Positions 52,665 to 61,893 are shown, numbered from the stretch's first letter. The stretch is 64,000 bases of DNA from Lachnospiraceae bacterium (GCA_014804655.1 JAAUZK010000004.1:68450-132449); one strand, 5' to 3'. Notes: generated from the sequence alone by a model not told the origin. Program-made: numbers and translations.

Positions 52665-53813
52665 CTAATATGTCATTCTCTTATTAATATCCAATTTCAC
52701 GTCTGCCAGATAATCCGCAATCAGACATCCCGCATTTCCATTTCCGAAAATGGGCTCCGATTCATATTTCCCATGCAGAAGCTGTTTTTCTACTGCCTCA
52801 TGAATAGCCTCCGCCTTGTTTTCTACATACATGGCATTTTTCCCATGCTCTCTGCCTTCCTGCCGATTGCCTACAATTACTGTAGGCGTTCCCAGCCATG
52901 AAGCTTCTCTTATAAACGAACTGGAATTACCTACTGCACATGCAGCATTAGCCAGCAATTTATTATATATCTCCGGCGGAAAGTTCTTATAGTATCGATA
53001 CGGCAAAGCTCGATGCTGCTCACGAAACACTCTCAATCCCTTGGAAACTCTGTCGCTCCCCGCATCGATATTCGGCCACAATACCAGTTTCTGCTCGGGA
53101 AAATACTGTAAAGTCTCCAAAGTTTCCATAACCTGCTCATATCCATCATTCAACTCCGTAGTAACCGGATGCTGAATCATCAGAATGTAAGGTTTGTGTA
53201 TATCGATTTTACTGCCGACTCCCGTTCCGAGATATTTTCTACATTCCTCATCCAAACTTAAATCCTGTTCAGCCAACGTGTCAATCGATGGGCAACCCGA
53301 ATTTAGGATTCTCCATTCTTCTTCCCCCATCTTAATAAGCCGCTGACGACTCAATTCTGTCGATGGGAAATGATAATGCGCAAGTTTTGTAATAGCATGC
53401 CGTACTGTTTCGTCAATGTTTCCTGTAATCTCTCCCCCCTGGATATGTGCCAGCGGTATATTTAAATAACTGGCGGCAATGGCCGTTGCCATTGTCTCAA
53501 AGCGATCCGCCACGGTAATGACAATATCTGGTTGAAGTTCCTCAAATGCTGTTGATAATTCAATAATGCCAAGCGCGGTAGACTTAGCCTGTGTAGCAAG
53601 GCTTTCCCCTTCCAGCATATAGTATATTTTCTTATCAGGTTTAAAGCCATCTGCCTCTACCACTTCTACGGCCTTTCCATAACGATCCAATAACATGGAA
53701 GCGCCTACGATCAGTTGAAGCTGTAGCTTATCATGCTGCTTAATAGCTTTCAAAACCGGTTTTACTCTTCCATAATTCGCCCTACTTGCAACAACTACAC
53801 ATATTTTTCTCAT
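52665..53813 (-). CDS. neuC: UDP-GlcNAc 2-epimerase (hydrolysing)
   Basis: 382 residues from the ATG at 53813, which follows GGAAGGA; the ATG at 53831 has no such site. Motifs: VVASRANYGRVKPVL, TVADRFETMATAIAA, HIQGGEITGNIDETVRHA, LMIQHPVTTE, and VGNSSSFIREASWLGTPTV. Hydrolysing 2-epimerases of the NeuC group release ManNAc (or a diacetamido-trideoxy analogue) for nonulosonate synthesis. It precedes neuB by 58 bases. Whether the product leads to sialic or legionaminic acid cannot be told from the motifs. Confidence 0.92.
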   Translation of the reverse strand: MRKICVVVASRANYGRVKPVLKAIKQHDKLQLQLIVGASMLLDRYGKAVEVVEADGFKPDKKIYYMLEGESLATQAKSTALGIIELSTAFEELQPDIVITVADRFETMATAIAASYLNIPLAHIQGGEITGNIDETVRHAITKLAHYHFPSTELSRQRLIKMGEEEWRILNSGCPSIDTLAEQDLSLDEECRKYLGTGVGSKIDIHKPYILMIQHPVTTELNDGYEQVMETLETLQYFPEQKLVLWPNIDAGSDRVSKGLRVFREQHRALPYRYYKNFPPEIYNKLLANAACAVGNSSSFIREASWLGTPTVIVGNRQEGREHGKNAMYVENKAEAIHEAVEKQLLHGKYESEPIFGNGNAGCLIADYLADVKLDINKRMTY

Positions 53814-53871
53814 TCTTCTATATCCTTCCATGTTATTACACTGTCTCGCATTATATTAGTTTTCATTTTTC

Positions 53872-54912
53872 TTAATTTTCAATATTCTCCCATTTAATCA
53901 CAGTATCCTTGGAAATATCCAATAAATTTTTCCGGCCTAATACTTTGTCATAATCTGCAACAGCTATGCCATCCGGGCAAAATGGTTTTTTTATCCCTAC
54001 GGCGTCATCATTTATGATTTCGCCAGCTCTCAAATCACGTTTTGCATAGATACTTTTTGAAAACATAGCTCTTAGCGCCTTCTTGCTATCAGACAACTCG
54101 TTTTTATCGTTCCGGGCCTCCAACATTTTGCTGATAAATTCAGCACCTTCCACAATTTGCTTCAACTCGTCTATTGTCACCGATGCCTTCACATCCGGTC
54201 CAAACATTTCTCTGCTCATAGTCACGTGCACTTCAATAGCTCTGGCACCAAGTGCAACTGCCGCCAAGGAAGGATATATTGTAGCAGAATGATCCGAAAT
54301 TCCAATCGGACTCTGATAACGTTTTTGATAATAATGAATCCGTTTTATCGGGATTTCTTCCGGCTTTGAGGGATATGCTGTAGTGCATTCCATCAAAAGT
54401 AAAGGATTGCCTGCCGCTTGCACTCTTCTAACCTGCTGATCAATATCATCCAAAGTGCTCAGTCCCGTGGAAAGTATAATGGGTTTCCCCGTATCTAGCG
54501 CCTGCTTTAACAGTACATCGTTGAACACCTCTCCGGAACCGAATTTCCATGCAGGTACGCCAATCTTATCCAACATTTTCAACGCTGCCACGGAAAAGGG
54601 TGAACTCAAAAAATCCAGCCCCATTTCCACCGCATGATCATATAATCCCTGCCATTGCTCAGAGGTGAACTCCATACGCTTCCAATAATCATATCTGGTC
54701 TTGTCACAATAACTGAAATTCACCCGAAAAGGCTCGCCAGGTGTACTCTCTTCTTCCGCAATATGTGTCTGAAACTTAATTGCGTCCGCACCCGATTTTG
54801 CTACCGCATCAATAAAGGCATGAGCCTGTCCCAAACTGCCATCGTGATTTTGAGATATCTCAGCAATTATATAATTCTTCTGTTTATTATCGAAAAAATC
54901 TTCAATTTTCAT
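53872..54912 (-). CDS. neuB: Nonulosonate (sialic acid family) synthase
   Basis: 346 residues, usual length. N-terminal TIM barrel with IIAEISQNHDGSLGQAHAFI, DAIKFQTH, FSSPFSVAA-type SSPFSVAALKMLDKIGV, PAWKFGSGEV, ISDHSATIYPSLAAVALGA. A C-terminal SAF antifreeze-like domain follows (about 285-346: SIYAKRDLRAGEIINDDAVG). Condenses phosphoenolpyruvate with a ManNAc-type sugar to a nine-carbon keto acid. A CMP-nonulosonate synthetase (NeuA) is not present in the window. Ribosome site weak. Confidence 0.95.
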   Translation of the reverse strand: MKIEDFFDNKQKNYIIAEISQNHDGSLGQAHAFIDAVAKSGADAIKFQTHIAEEESTPGEPFRVNFSYCDKTRYDYWKRMEFTSEQWQGLYDHAVEMGLDFLSSPFSVAALKMLDKIGVPAWKFGSGEVFNDVLLKQALDTGKPIILSTGLSTLDDIDQQVRRVQAAGNPLLLMECTTAYPSKPEEIPIKRIHYYQKRYQSPIGISDHSATIYPSLAAVALGARAIEVHVTMSREMFGPDVKASVTIDELKQIVEGAEFISKMLEARNDKNELSDSKKALRAMFSKSIYAKRDLRAGEIINDDAVGIKKPFCPDGIAVADYDKVLGRKNLLDISKDTVIKWENIEN

Positions 54913-54927
54913 ACTCTATCTGTTCAC

Positions 54928-55842
54928 TTACGGGATACAATACAAAATCGTCCCGCTAAAACCTTTCGTATAGTGCCTAAAATAATACTTATAGTTAAGC
55001 TGCCATGAATCAATTAACTCTAAAATCTCAAACAAATCTTCTGACTTATGATAAACACAGATTGCTAATTTAGGTCTGCTTTTCTTAATTAGTTCCGCCG
55101 CACCTTTCAATGCAGATAACTCCGCTCCTTCTATATCCATTTTGATAAAAGTCGGCTGATCTGCTACAATCTCATCCAGCGCGACAATGTCCACACTCTC
55201 TGTTCCATCCTCATCTATATGTCCGAAGTCATCTTGACCGGCTCCTGCAAAACTCAGCACTCCTGCCTTTTCTCCAACGCCAGCCGGTGTAAAAATAACA
55301 TCCCGTACGTCTTTTAAATTTTCTTTTGCCTTGTTATATAAAACCATGCTCGGCTCAAAATAATATATCTTTTTATATATACCGCCTGTAAAATTCAAAA
55401 AAGCCAAAACAGTATCTCCAATATATCCTCCACAGTCAACAAACACCTCTCCATTCTGTGGCTCTACAACTCCCGAGTCAAAATATTCAACACCGTCCCC
55501 GTTCTCGTTCGTTCTGTCATACGCTTTTTGTATCCACGCAGATTTCATTGTAAAGCGATAATTCAATATACAGTCCACCACTTCTTTTGAAGTTTCATCC
55601 GCACATTTCTGAAATATCCTTTTATAATTTTCTCTATAAACATCCAAATTACCTAAGCTATCCAGAAGTGCTTTATCTCCATTCCATTCTTTCAATCCGT
55701 CATCCAGAAACTGCAAAATCTGACAATACAAACACTGATTAGATAATGTTCTTTCTATCTGTTTCTCTATTTCCCTGAAAGACCGTGAACAAACAATAAT
55801 CAAGTCATTCGTGTTAACCATATCGGGATTGATAACCGGCAC
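54928..55842 (-). CDS. FkbM family methyltransferase, C-terminal part of a split gene
   Basis: 304 residues as read, but the frame is the continuation of the 55877-56092 fragment; one G fewer in the nine-G run joins them into one protein of about 388 residues. FkbM signatures: VFVDCGGYIGDTVLAFLNF (SAM site), IYYFEPSMVLYNKAKENL, FTPAGVGEK, VDIVALDEIV and IKMDIEGAELSALKGAAELI. FkbM enzymes O-methylate sugars. No internal start has a convincing ribosome site, so this part is probably not made alone unless the tract slips. Confidence 0.85.
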   Translation of the reverse strand: MPVINPDMVNTNDLIIVCSRSFREIEKQIERTLSNQCLYCQILQFLDDGLKEWNGDKALLDSLGNLDVYRENYKRIFQKCADETSKEVVDCILNYRFTMKSAWIQKAYDRTNENGDGVEYFDSGVVEPQNGEVFVDCGGYIGDTVLAFLNFTGGIYKKIYYFEPSMVLYNKAKENLKDVRDVIFTPAGVGEKAGVLSFAGAGQDDFGHIDEDGTESVDIVALDEIVADQPTFIKMDIEGAELSALKGAAELIKKSRPKLAICVYHKSEDLFEILELIDSWQLNYKYYFRHYTKGFSGTILYCIP

Positions 55843-55876
55843 ATTATCAATTAACGTTCCCGCAAGATTTTTATTG

Positions 55877-56092
55877 TTATCTATAAATGCAATTACCCCC
55901 CCCCTCTCTCAAAATTGCGGAGTGTTTTAATTGTTTATACGTAAATCTTCCAAGTAATCCCGTCCCCCATATATAAACATTTTGACTATGGTCTATATAT
56001 GGCTGATACTCTTTTCTCAGTTCCTGTTTCAGTGTCTCCTTATTAAATTGGCTGCACAGTCGACGCAGACTTTCATACTTAATTTCTGTCAT
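55877..56092 (-). CDS. N-terminal part of the split FkbM methyltransferase gene
   Basis: 71 residues; ATG at 56092 with GGGGAGATTAGAGG upstream. Begins the Rossmann-like module (NVYIWGTGLLGRFTYKQLKH) found in the neighbouring proteins, then enters the G run (LREGGG) and stops after five out-of-frame codons. With eight G it would read on to VIAFIDNNKNLAGTLIDNVP and into the FkbM domain, matching the VIAFID of the 48601 protein. So this is a frameshifted or phase-off gene rather than a genuine small protein. Confidence 0.85.
   Translation of the reverse strand: MTEIKYESLRRLCSQFNKETLKQELRKEYQPYIDHSQNVYIWGTGLLGRFTYKQLKHSAILREGGGNCIYR
55896..55904 (-). repeat. Nine-G homopolymer tract, candidate phase-variation site
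   Basis: Run of nine C on the plus strand (G on the coding strand), flanked by GAGAGA on the coding side. It lies inside the FkbM gene at the exact point where the reading frame breaks. A change of one base (or +2) restores frame. Slipped-strand mispairing at such tracts is a known on/off switch for surface glycan genes. A sequencing error is the main alternative. Confidence 0.75.
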
Positions 56093-56109
56093 CCTCTAAT
56101 CTCCCCATT

Positions 56110-57033
56110 TCATATTGTTATAAAATCAGATTTTACCGTTTTATGGATTCCCTCCGGAAAAGAAACCTTCGGACAAAATCCCGTATCCATTTTCAATCGG
56201 CTTATGTCTCCAACAAGATACATAACCTGTCCGTCTGTATATTCTTTCTTCCCGATTCCATCCAGAAGAAAAGGCGCATTCATAATTTCCGCAATATCAG
56301 AAATATAGTCTGCAAGTTTTCTCCCATATCCCGATGAGATGCTATATTTAACACCCGGAACACCCTGATCGGCAATTCCAAGCAACGCATCCGCCACATC
56401 ACCCACATACACATAATCCCATATCTGTTCACATTTAGTAAACGCAATTTTTTTCTTGTATATTGCTGCGTCAAGGCAGGACATGACCATCGTACGCATC
56501 TTATCTCCCGGACCGTACGCGCTGAGAAGCCGCGGCCAATAAAAATCTATTCCGTATCGCCCACACAACTCCATTCCCTTTTCATAAGCACGACACTTAG
56601 CAATCGCATACGCAGTCTCCGGATGATCCGGTGTTAATTCCGATATCGGATCCAACACCCGTCCGCACTCCGCTTGCGATCCTATACCCAAAATCTTCCT
56701 ACATCCAATCCTTCTCCCCAGGTTGATAACCTTTTCCAAATAATCCACATTTTGCATCTGACCTTCCAGGTTATATCGAGGATTATCATATCTGCTGCTC
56801 CAGCCAATATGATAAATCATTGCCACAGAATCCACCCCATCTATCATATCAATATCTTTGAGATCAGATTCTATTATCTGAATCCTCTCTGATATGGGAA
56901 TACACTCTTTACGCAATGAATCAGACGAAACAATTGCAACTATCTCATACTGCTGCATTTTAAGAATTTTTTCAATCAATGCTCTTCCAATAAAGCTGGT
57001 TGCGCCTGTTATAATTACTTTCTTATTAACCAT
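56110..57033 (-). CDS. NAD(P)-dependent epimerase/reductase (extended SDR)
   Basis: 307 residues from the ATG at 57033 (GGAG seven bases upstream), overlapping the TPP enzyme gene by eight bases. KVIITGATSFIGRALIEKIL (NAD-binding), IYHIGWSSRYDNPRYN, GIGSQAECGR and TAYAIAKCRAYEKGM (active site Tyr and Lys). Together with the TPP enzyme it fits the YerF position of yersiniose-type pathways, where an SDR reduces the side-chain ketone added by the TPP enzyme. That role is inference; it could also be a sugar epimerase. Confidence 0.83.
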   Translation of the reverse strand: MVNKKVIITGATSFIGRALIEKILKMQQYEIVAIVSSDSLRKECIPISERIQIIESDLKDIDMIDGVDSVAMIYHIGWSSRYDNPRYNLEGQMQNVDYLEKVINLGRRIGCRKILGIGSQAECGRVLDPISELTPDHPETAYAIAKCRAYEKGMELCGRYGIDFYWPRLLSAYGPGDKMRTMVMSCLDAAIYKKKIAFTKCEQIWDYVYVGDVADALLGIADQGVPGVKYSISSGYGRKLADYISDIAEIMNAPFLLDGIGKKEYTDGQVMYLVGDISRLKMDTGFCPKVSFPEGIHKTVKSDFITI

Positions 57034-58813
57034 CAATTAACTCCGTATATGTTTTGAAATCTGAATATTTGTGATACAAATCTCTGTCTAGCAACGGAGA
57101 CAAATCTGAGATCGGAGGTGAAACAATGGAACCATCCTCCCGCACAATATTACCAAGTTTTGGCTCAATCGTCTGCTCTTCATCCTCATATATCTCGCAA
57201 ATTGCAAACCCATCCTCTCCTAAAACTGCCTGCATGACTTCAGGAAGGTTTTCTCCTTGATTACAGGAAAAGTAAGGAAATCCATAGGCAAACGCTATTT
57301 TTTTAATATCCGGTAAAATAAGTCCCGTTTCCTTTGTACAACCTGACAGTCTGCCAAAATTCTTTGACTGGGAAAGAATAATAGAACGATATCCCCCATT
57401 ATTGAAAACAAATAATTTTATCGGAAGATTATAGCTGACTATTGTCTGCAATTCCTGTATATTCATCTGGAAACTCCCATCACCGGCACAACAGATAACC
57501 TGCCCCCGGGATGCAATAGCCGCTCCAATAGACGCCGGAATGTCATATCCCATAGTCCCACAGTTCACATTTCCCCACATTCTTTGTGTTTTCTGCTCAA
57601 CACCACACTGCTTTATCGCTACAGACGAACAACTATTACCCATAATGCAGATTGCGTCCTCATCCATATATTTTTTCAGCACATGCGCAAAATAGTATGC
57701 ATTGATGCCTTTCGCTTCCCCATACCTTGCCTGATAAATTGGGAATCTTTCTCTCACTTCCCGGCAATATGCAAGCCATTTACTATCTATATCCGGCTGG
57801 AAATTTCGGTCAAGCAGCCACTGTATAAAGTTCTTCAGATCAGCATTCACCGGATAATGAATCTTAACGGTCTCTTTCTTTAATTCTTCCTCATCAACAT
57901 CTACAACAATCTTGATCGAGTTCGGTGAAAAATCCTTATAATTAAAACCGATCTGCCCAAAGGACAACCTACACCCAAGAACCAGCAAAACATCCGCATT
58001 CTGAACAATAAAGTTACCCGCTCTACCACCATTTATTCCAAAATTACCATAATTCTTCTCATGTCCAAGTGGTAACAGATCTGCAATACTCTTAGCCATC
58101 AACACCGGAATATCAGTCTTATCGCATAACGCCAGGAACTCGTCATATGCCTCTCCTGTCCTGACCGCCGATCCTGCCAAAATAACAGGGCGTCTGCTTG
58201 TCCGCAGCACATTTAAGATTTCCTCCTGATAAAGGAACTCTGTGTCTTCGTCCGGAACAAACTCCTCCATCTGCTCCTCGTCAACCTGCATTCCCTGTAT
58301 ATCTAACGGGATGTCAACCCAGCAGGGTCCTCTCCTGCCGCTGTTCGCATAATAAATTGCCTTCTGCAGTTCATACTTTATCTTATAAGCGTCTGTCACG
58401 GTAACCGCATACTTCGTCATGGGCTTGACCGAATCTACAATATTATACTCCTGCTCTCCAAACTGCCTTAATTTTAATCCTGTGCTTTTTATTGTAGCTG
58501 TTGTCTTTACCTGCCCGGATATTACCAACATAGGAATATTGTCAAGCCATGCGCACAATACACCAGTCAGAGTATTCGTTCCACCCGGTCCGGTAGTCAC
58601 ACACACTACAGGCATTCGGTTATGCACACGCGCATAGGCCTCTGCTGCTATTGCAGCACCCTGTTCATGCAGAAAATATACACATTCCAGATCATCTGCA
58701 CTGCCAAATGCATCATTCAAATGCATTGCCCCGCCGCCTGTAAGAGTAAAGCAATGCGCAATATGACTCTCCACTAAAATATCTTTTACAATATCTGCTA
58801 CTCTTTTCTTCAT
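57026..58813 (-). CDS. TPP-dependent acetolactate synthase-like enzyme (YerE-like)
   Basis: 595 residues. N-terminal TPP pyrimidine domain with the activating Glu in YFLHEQGAAIAAEAYARVH (about residue 50) and VTTGPGGTNTLTGVLCAW; central domain; C-terminal TPP-binding GDGSFQMNIQELQTIV with VFNNGGYRSI. This is the acetolactate synthase family. Next to rfbF, rfbG, rfbH and an SDR it best fits YerE, which adds a two-carbon unit from pyruvate to C4 of a CDP-4-keto-3,6-dideoxyhexose. Its own promoter lies 59 bases upstream. Sugar decarboxylase-type paralogues remain possible. Confidence 0.82.
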   Translation of the reverse strand: MKKRVADIVKDILVESHIAHCFTLTGGGAMHLNDAFGSADDLECVYFLHEQGAAIAAEAYARVHNRMPVVCVTTGPGGTNTLTGVLCAWLDNIPMLVISGQVKTTATIKSTGLKLRQFGEQEYNIVDSVKPMTKYAVTVTDAYKIKYELQKAIYYANSGRRGPCWVDIPLDIQGMQVDEEQMEEFVPDEDTEFLYQEEILNVLRTSRRPVILAGSAVRTGEAYDEFLALCDKTDIPVLMAKSIADLLPLGHEKNYGNFGINGGRAGNFIVQNADVLLVLGCRLSFGQIGFNYKDFSPNSIKIVVDVDEEELKKETVKIHYPVNADLKNFIQWLLDRNFQPDIDSKWLAYCREVRERFPIYQARYGEAKGINAYYFAHVLKKYMDEDAICIMGNSCSSVAIKQCGVEQKTQRMWGNVNCGTMGYDIPASIGAAIASRGQVICCAGDGSFQMNIQELQTIVSYNLPIKLFVFNNGGYRSIILSQSKNFGRLSGCTKETGLILPDIKKIAFAYGFPYFSCNQGENLPEVMQAVLGEDGFAICEIYEDEEQTIEPKLGNIVREDGSIVSPPISDLSPLLDRDLYHKYSDFKTYTELIDG

Positions 58814-58871
58814 ATGTTATCCGATCCTATGCCGATATTTCTTACAATCAGCACATTTTACTTATTTCTAT

Positions 58872-58900
58872 ATTCTATTTCCCATGCCTATAAATGTCAA
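58872..58900 (-). promoter_or_regulatory. Promoter for the TPP enzyme/SDR/FkbM genes
   Basis: Minus strand TTGACA, 17 bases, TAGAAT, the closest to consensus in the window, about 59 bases before the TPP enzyme start. It splits the cluster after the ABC protein gene. Confidence 0.72.
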
Positions 58901-58924
58901 GGAACGTATTGCCGCCTCTCTGTG

Positions 58925-60727
58925 CTAAAATATTTCTTCCTTTTTCCTCTCCACAGCCCGTCCATCTGCAATTTCATAAATCACATCGCAGTTTCTTATC
59001 GTCGTCAGCCTGTGTGCTACAATAATAAGCGTTTTATTCCCCTGCAGGGAATCAATAGCTTCCATAACCGCCGTCTCCGTCTCATTATCAAGTGCCGATG
59101 TTGCTTCATCCAATATCAAAATCTCAGGATTATAATACAGGGCTCTTGCAATAGCTACCCGCTGCCGCTGACCGCCCGAAAATCTGACACCCCTGTCACC
59201 CACAATCGTATCAAGTCTGTCCGGAAGCCCCGTCACAAACTCTTTAAGCTGTGCCTGTTCTAATGCCTGCCATACCATTTCATCATTCGGCTCGTCCACA
59301 CCAAATGCTACATTATTGCGTATCGTATCATCCGTCAGATAGACTGACTGCGGAATATAACCTACACTGTTACTCCACTGTTCAGAGATTGTCCTAATAT
59401 CCACTCCTTTATACTTGATGCAGCCTTCCTGTGGTCTGTAAAGCCCCAGAATAATATCTGCCAGAGTCGTCTTGCCTGCACCGGAATGCCCGATCAGGGC
59501 CACCGAGCTTCCTTTATGAATATGCAGTGTAATGCCGTTTAAAACCTCCTTCTCTGCCGCGGGATACTTCCAACGAACATTGTCAACTTCAAGATAACTG
59601 CCACCCTGTTCCATCTCCGTAACAACCACTCCACTCTCCTGATCCTGCTGTATCAAAAGTCGGATATCCTCCTGCACCGCCTGTTCTGCCGCCCTGACTT
59701 CTTTAAGGTGTTCATAAGTCTTATTCAGAGAGGGAACAAAATAAATAATTTGATTAACGCTGCTGCTGATCCTGCCCAAAGAAGGAAGAATACGAAATGC
59801 CCCTACTGCAAAAGCAGCTAACTGAGGGATGAACGTAGTCGTGTCAGTCCCACTGTAGACACGAAAACTGACTGAAAGGATCAAACCTGCCACACATACG
59901 GCTTCAATAATATATGCCGGACTTTCGGAAGCAACAGTCTGACCGATCAGCGCCTTCTGCTGTCTCTCAAAGGCTCTCTCATAGCGATTGACAAAAAACT
60001 GCTGCCTATGCATTACAATAACTTCTTTAATCCCTTGAAACGCTTGTAAAGAGTGCTTCTGTGCTTCTCCGTTACTAAGCCTGTATTCCACACCAAGTCT
60101 TTGCATCGGCTTTCGAAATCCCAGAACAACACTGACAAAACAAATAACCGCAAGCACAATCACGCTTACCGCCATCATGAAATCTGTTTTCACAATAAAG
60201 ACTATTATCGCAAATGATGTAAGTATCTCCGCAATTACACGAAATGCATGGTGCATCATCTGATAGACCGCACTCACATCACCCATAATTCCCCGAAGTA
60301 ATTCGCTTGTATTTACCTGCACGAAAAAGAGATATCCCCTCTTCATATAAGATTTCATCATTAATACGCTTAATTCCCTCTGCACCTTTGTAGAATATCT
60401 GATTCTATAGTAGGAGAGAATCGTCAAATATAAATTCTTGAAAATATAGACAAGCGCAATGCCGATTCCCAATATCAAGACCATCTGTGTAGAATCCGCA
60501 ACATCAAAAAAGTCCACCAGCGGCTTAAGATACTTATTCTGCAGCAATGCCTCCGGATCCATCATTGCCTGTACGAAAGGTATAATAATAGACACGCCCA
60601 ATGTCTCAACAACGGCACCGACTAAAGTCATAAGCAAAATGACTAATCCATGTCGCTTCTGCTGTCCCGTCAATATAAACTGAAACTTATTCCAGATATC
60701 TCTTACTTTATTTAATTCATGCAACAT
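58925..60727 (-). CDS. ABC transporter, fused permease and ATPase (PglK/MsbA-like)
   Basis: 600 residues from the second ATG (60727), which has AGGAG six bases upstream; the ATG at 60733 directly abuts that site. Six membrane segments in the first 330 residues, then an ATPase domain with GHSGAGKTTLADIILG (Walker A, about 410), RFSGGQRQRVAIARAL (signature) and EILILDEATSALDNETE (Walker B). Resembles PglK and MsbA, half-transporters that flip lipid-linked oligosaccharides. Probably forms a homodimer exporting the glycan made by this cluster. Confidence 0.92.
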   Translation of the reverse strand: MLHELNKVRDIWNKFQFILTGQQKRHGLVILLMTLVGAVVETLGVSIIIPFVQAMMDPEALLQNKYLKPLVDFFDVADSTQMVLILGIGIALVYIFKNLYLTILSYYRIRYSTKVQRELSVLMMKSYMKRGYLFFVQVNTSELLRGIMGDVSAVYQMMHHAFRVIAEILTSFAIIVFIVKTDFMMAVSVIVLAVICFVSVVLGFRKPMQRLGVEYRLSNGEAQKHSLQAFQGIKEVIVMHRQQFFVNRYERAFERQQKALIGQTVASESPAYIIEAVCVAGLILSVSFRVYSGTDTTTFIPQLAAFAVGAFRILPSLGRISSSVNQIIYFVPSLNKTYEHLKEVRAAEQAVQEDIRLLIQQDQESGVVVTEMEQGGSYLEVDNVRWKYPAAEKEVLNGITLHIHKGSSVALIGHSGAGKTTLADIILGLYRPQEGCIKYKGVDIRTISEQWSNSVGYIPQSVYLTDDTIRNNVAFGVDEPNDEMVWQALEQAQLKEFVTGLPDRLDTIVGDRGVRFSGGQRQRVAIARALYYNPEILILDEATSALDNETETAVMEAIDSLQGNKTLIIVAHRLTTIRNCDVIYEIADGRAVERKKEEIF

Positions 60728-60809
60728 AGCCATCTCCTGAACCGGATTCTCATCAAATATGCCTAGCTGTATACTAAACGATATAATTCCGCAAAATACT
60801 ATTCATTAA

Positions 60810-61880
60810 CTAATTTTCCGGAATTGCAACCAAATGTGTGTGTACTCCTGACCGCAAAATATATCTATATTTACAACCCTCTTTCTCTAAAAAGCGGGGA
60901 ATAGTATATATATCTTCAATATGATGATATACACATATGGCCATATACGGTTTGTATTTTTTGATATATTTCATACCACCCTTTAATATATCAAGTTCCA
61001 GCCCTTCCACATCCATCTTGATCACCAGCCGGCCTTCAATATTCAGGTTTTCCTCATCTAATGGTACTATTCTTATTATTGTTCCTGCTTCCCCTTGAGC
61101 ATCCGTCACCCCAAACATACTGGAAGACTTAGCAAAAACCTTATCTTCTCGTCTCGCCCCCAGCGCTTTATTGAATGCAATGACATCCTTTTCATATGAC
61201 TTACTCTTTATATTGTCACACAACATCTTGTAATTGCACTCTTCCGGTTCATACGCATAATATCGACATATCTTATCACCATACAAGTTATACAGTTCGT
61301 CAATCGTATCCCCCACATATGCACCCAGATCAAGAATCGTCATATGATCGTTTCCATTTAACTCATTCAGATAGAAATATCCATCCACACCCTGCATGCC
61401 CTTGTTCTGCATATAGGATTTAAACATAAAATCTTTTTCTTTTCTCGTCTTCACGATAAAATCTAATATTTCCTTTGTAATGACCTCATTTATATCATAT
61501 ATATTATATAACTCCTGTTCATAGTGCAGTATGAACTGATTGCTGTATGCCAATAATTTATCGTCATACTCTACATTTACCAGCATCAACCACAAAAACG
61601 GAGCAACCTTGATATCATATCGTTCTAATTCTTCTCCAAGTGTCTCCTGTAATCTTATATAGATATCATCAAAAAAACACGACGCAATAATAATCGTCCT
61701 GGAATCGTAATCTTTAATCGCATCCGGAGATATTATCGGTATGCCCTCAATACTCTTTCCCCACTTTGCAGGATTAGCATCGGCAACACATACAGGCATT
61801 AATTTATGTGTATGCATTATTCTCAATACTTTTGATGTTCCGCTTCCGGCTCCGTATAAAATTATATTCTCTCTTGCCAT
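60810..61880 (-). CDS. Rossmann plus FkbM family methyltransferase
   Basis: 356 residues from the ATG at 61880 (AGAGGA upstream); an ATG at 61901 is an alternative and overlaps the preceding stop. N-terminal Rossmann-like module about 4-100 (ENIILYGAGSGTSKVLRIM, PVCVADANP), then the FkbM domain: ILDLGAYVGDTIDELYNLYG (SAM site, about 185), YAYEPEECNYKML, VIKMDVEGLELDILKGGMKYI. It is the intact counterpart of the split gene at 54928-56092. O-methyltransferase for a sugar in the surface glycan; target unknown. Confidence 0.9.
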   Translation of the reverse strand: MARENIILYGAGSGTSKVLRIMHTHKLMPVCVADANPAKWGKSIEGIPIISPDAIKDYDSRTIIIASCFFDDIYIRLQETLGEELERYDIKVAPFLWLMLVNVEYDDKLLAYSNQFILHYEQELYNIYDINEVITKEILDFIVKTRKEKDFMFKSYMQNKGMQGVDGYFYLNELNGNDHMTILDLGAYVGDTIDELYNLYGDKICRYYAYEPEECNYKMLCDNIKSKSYEKDVIAFNKALGARREDKVFAKSSSMFGVTDAQGEAGTIIRIVPLDEENLNIEGRLVIKMDVEGLELDILKGGMKYIKKYKPYMAICVYHHIEDIYTIPRFLEKEGCKYRYILRSGVHTHLVAIPEN

Positions 61881-61893
61881 TATTTCCTCTTTC

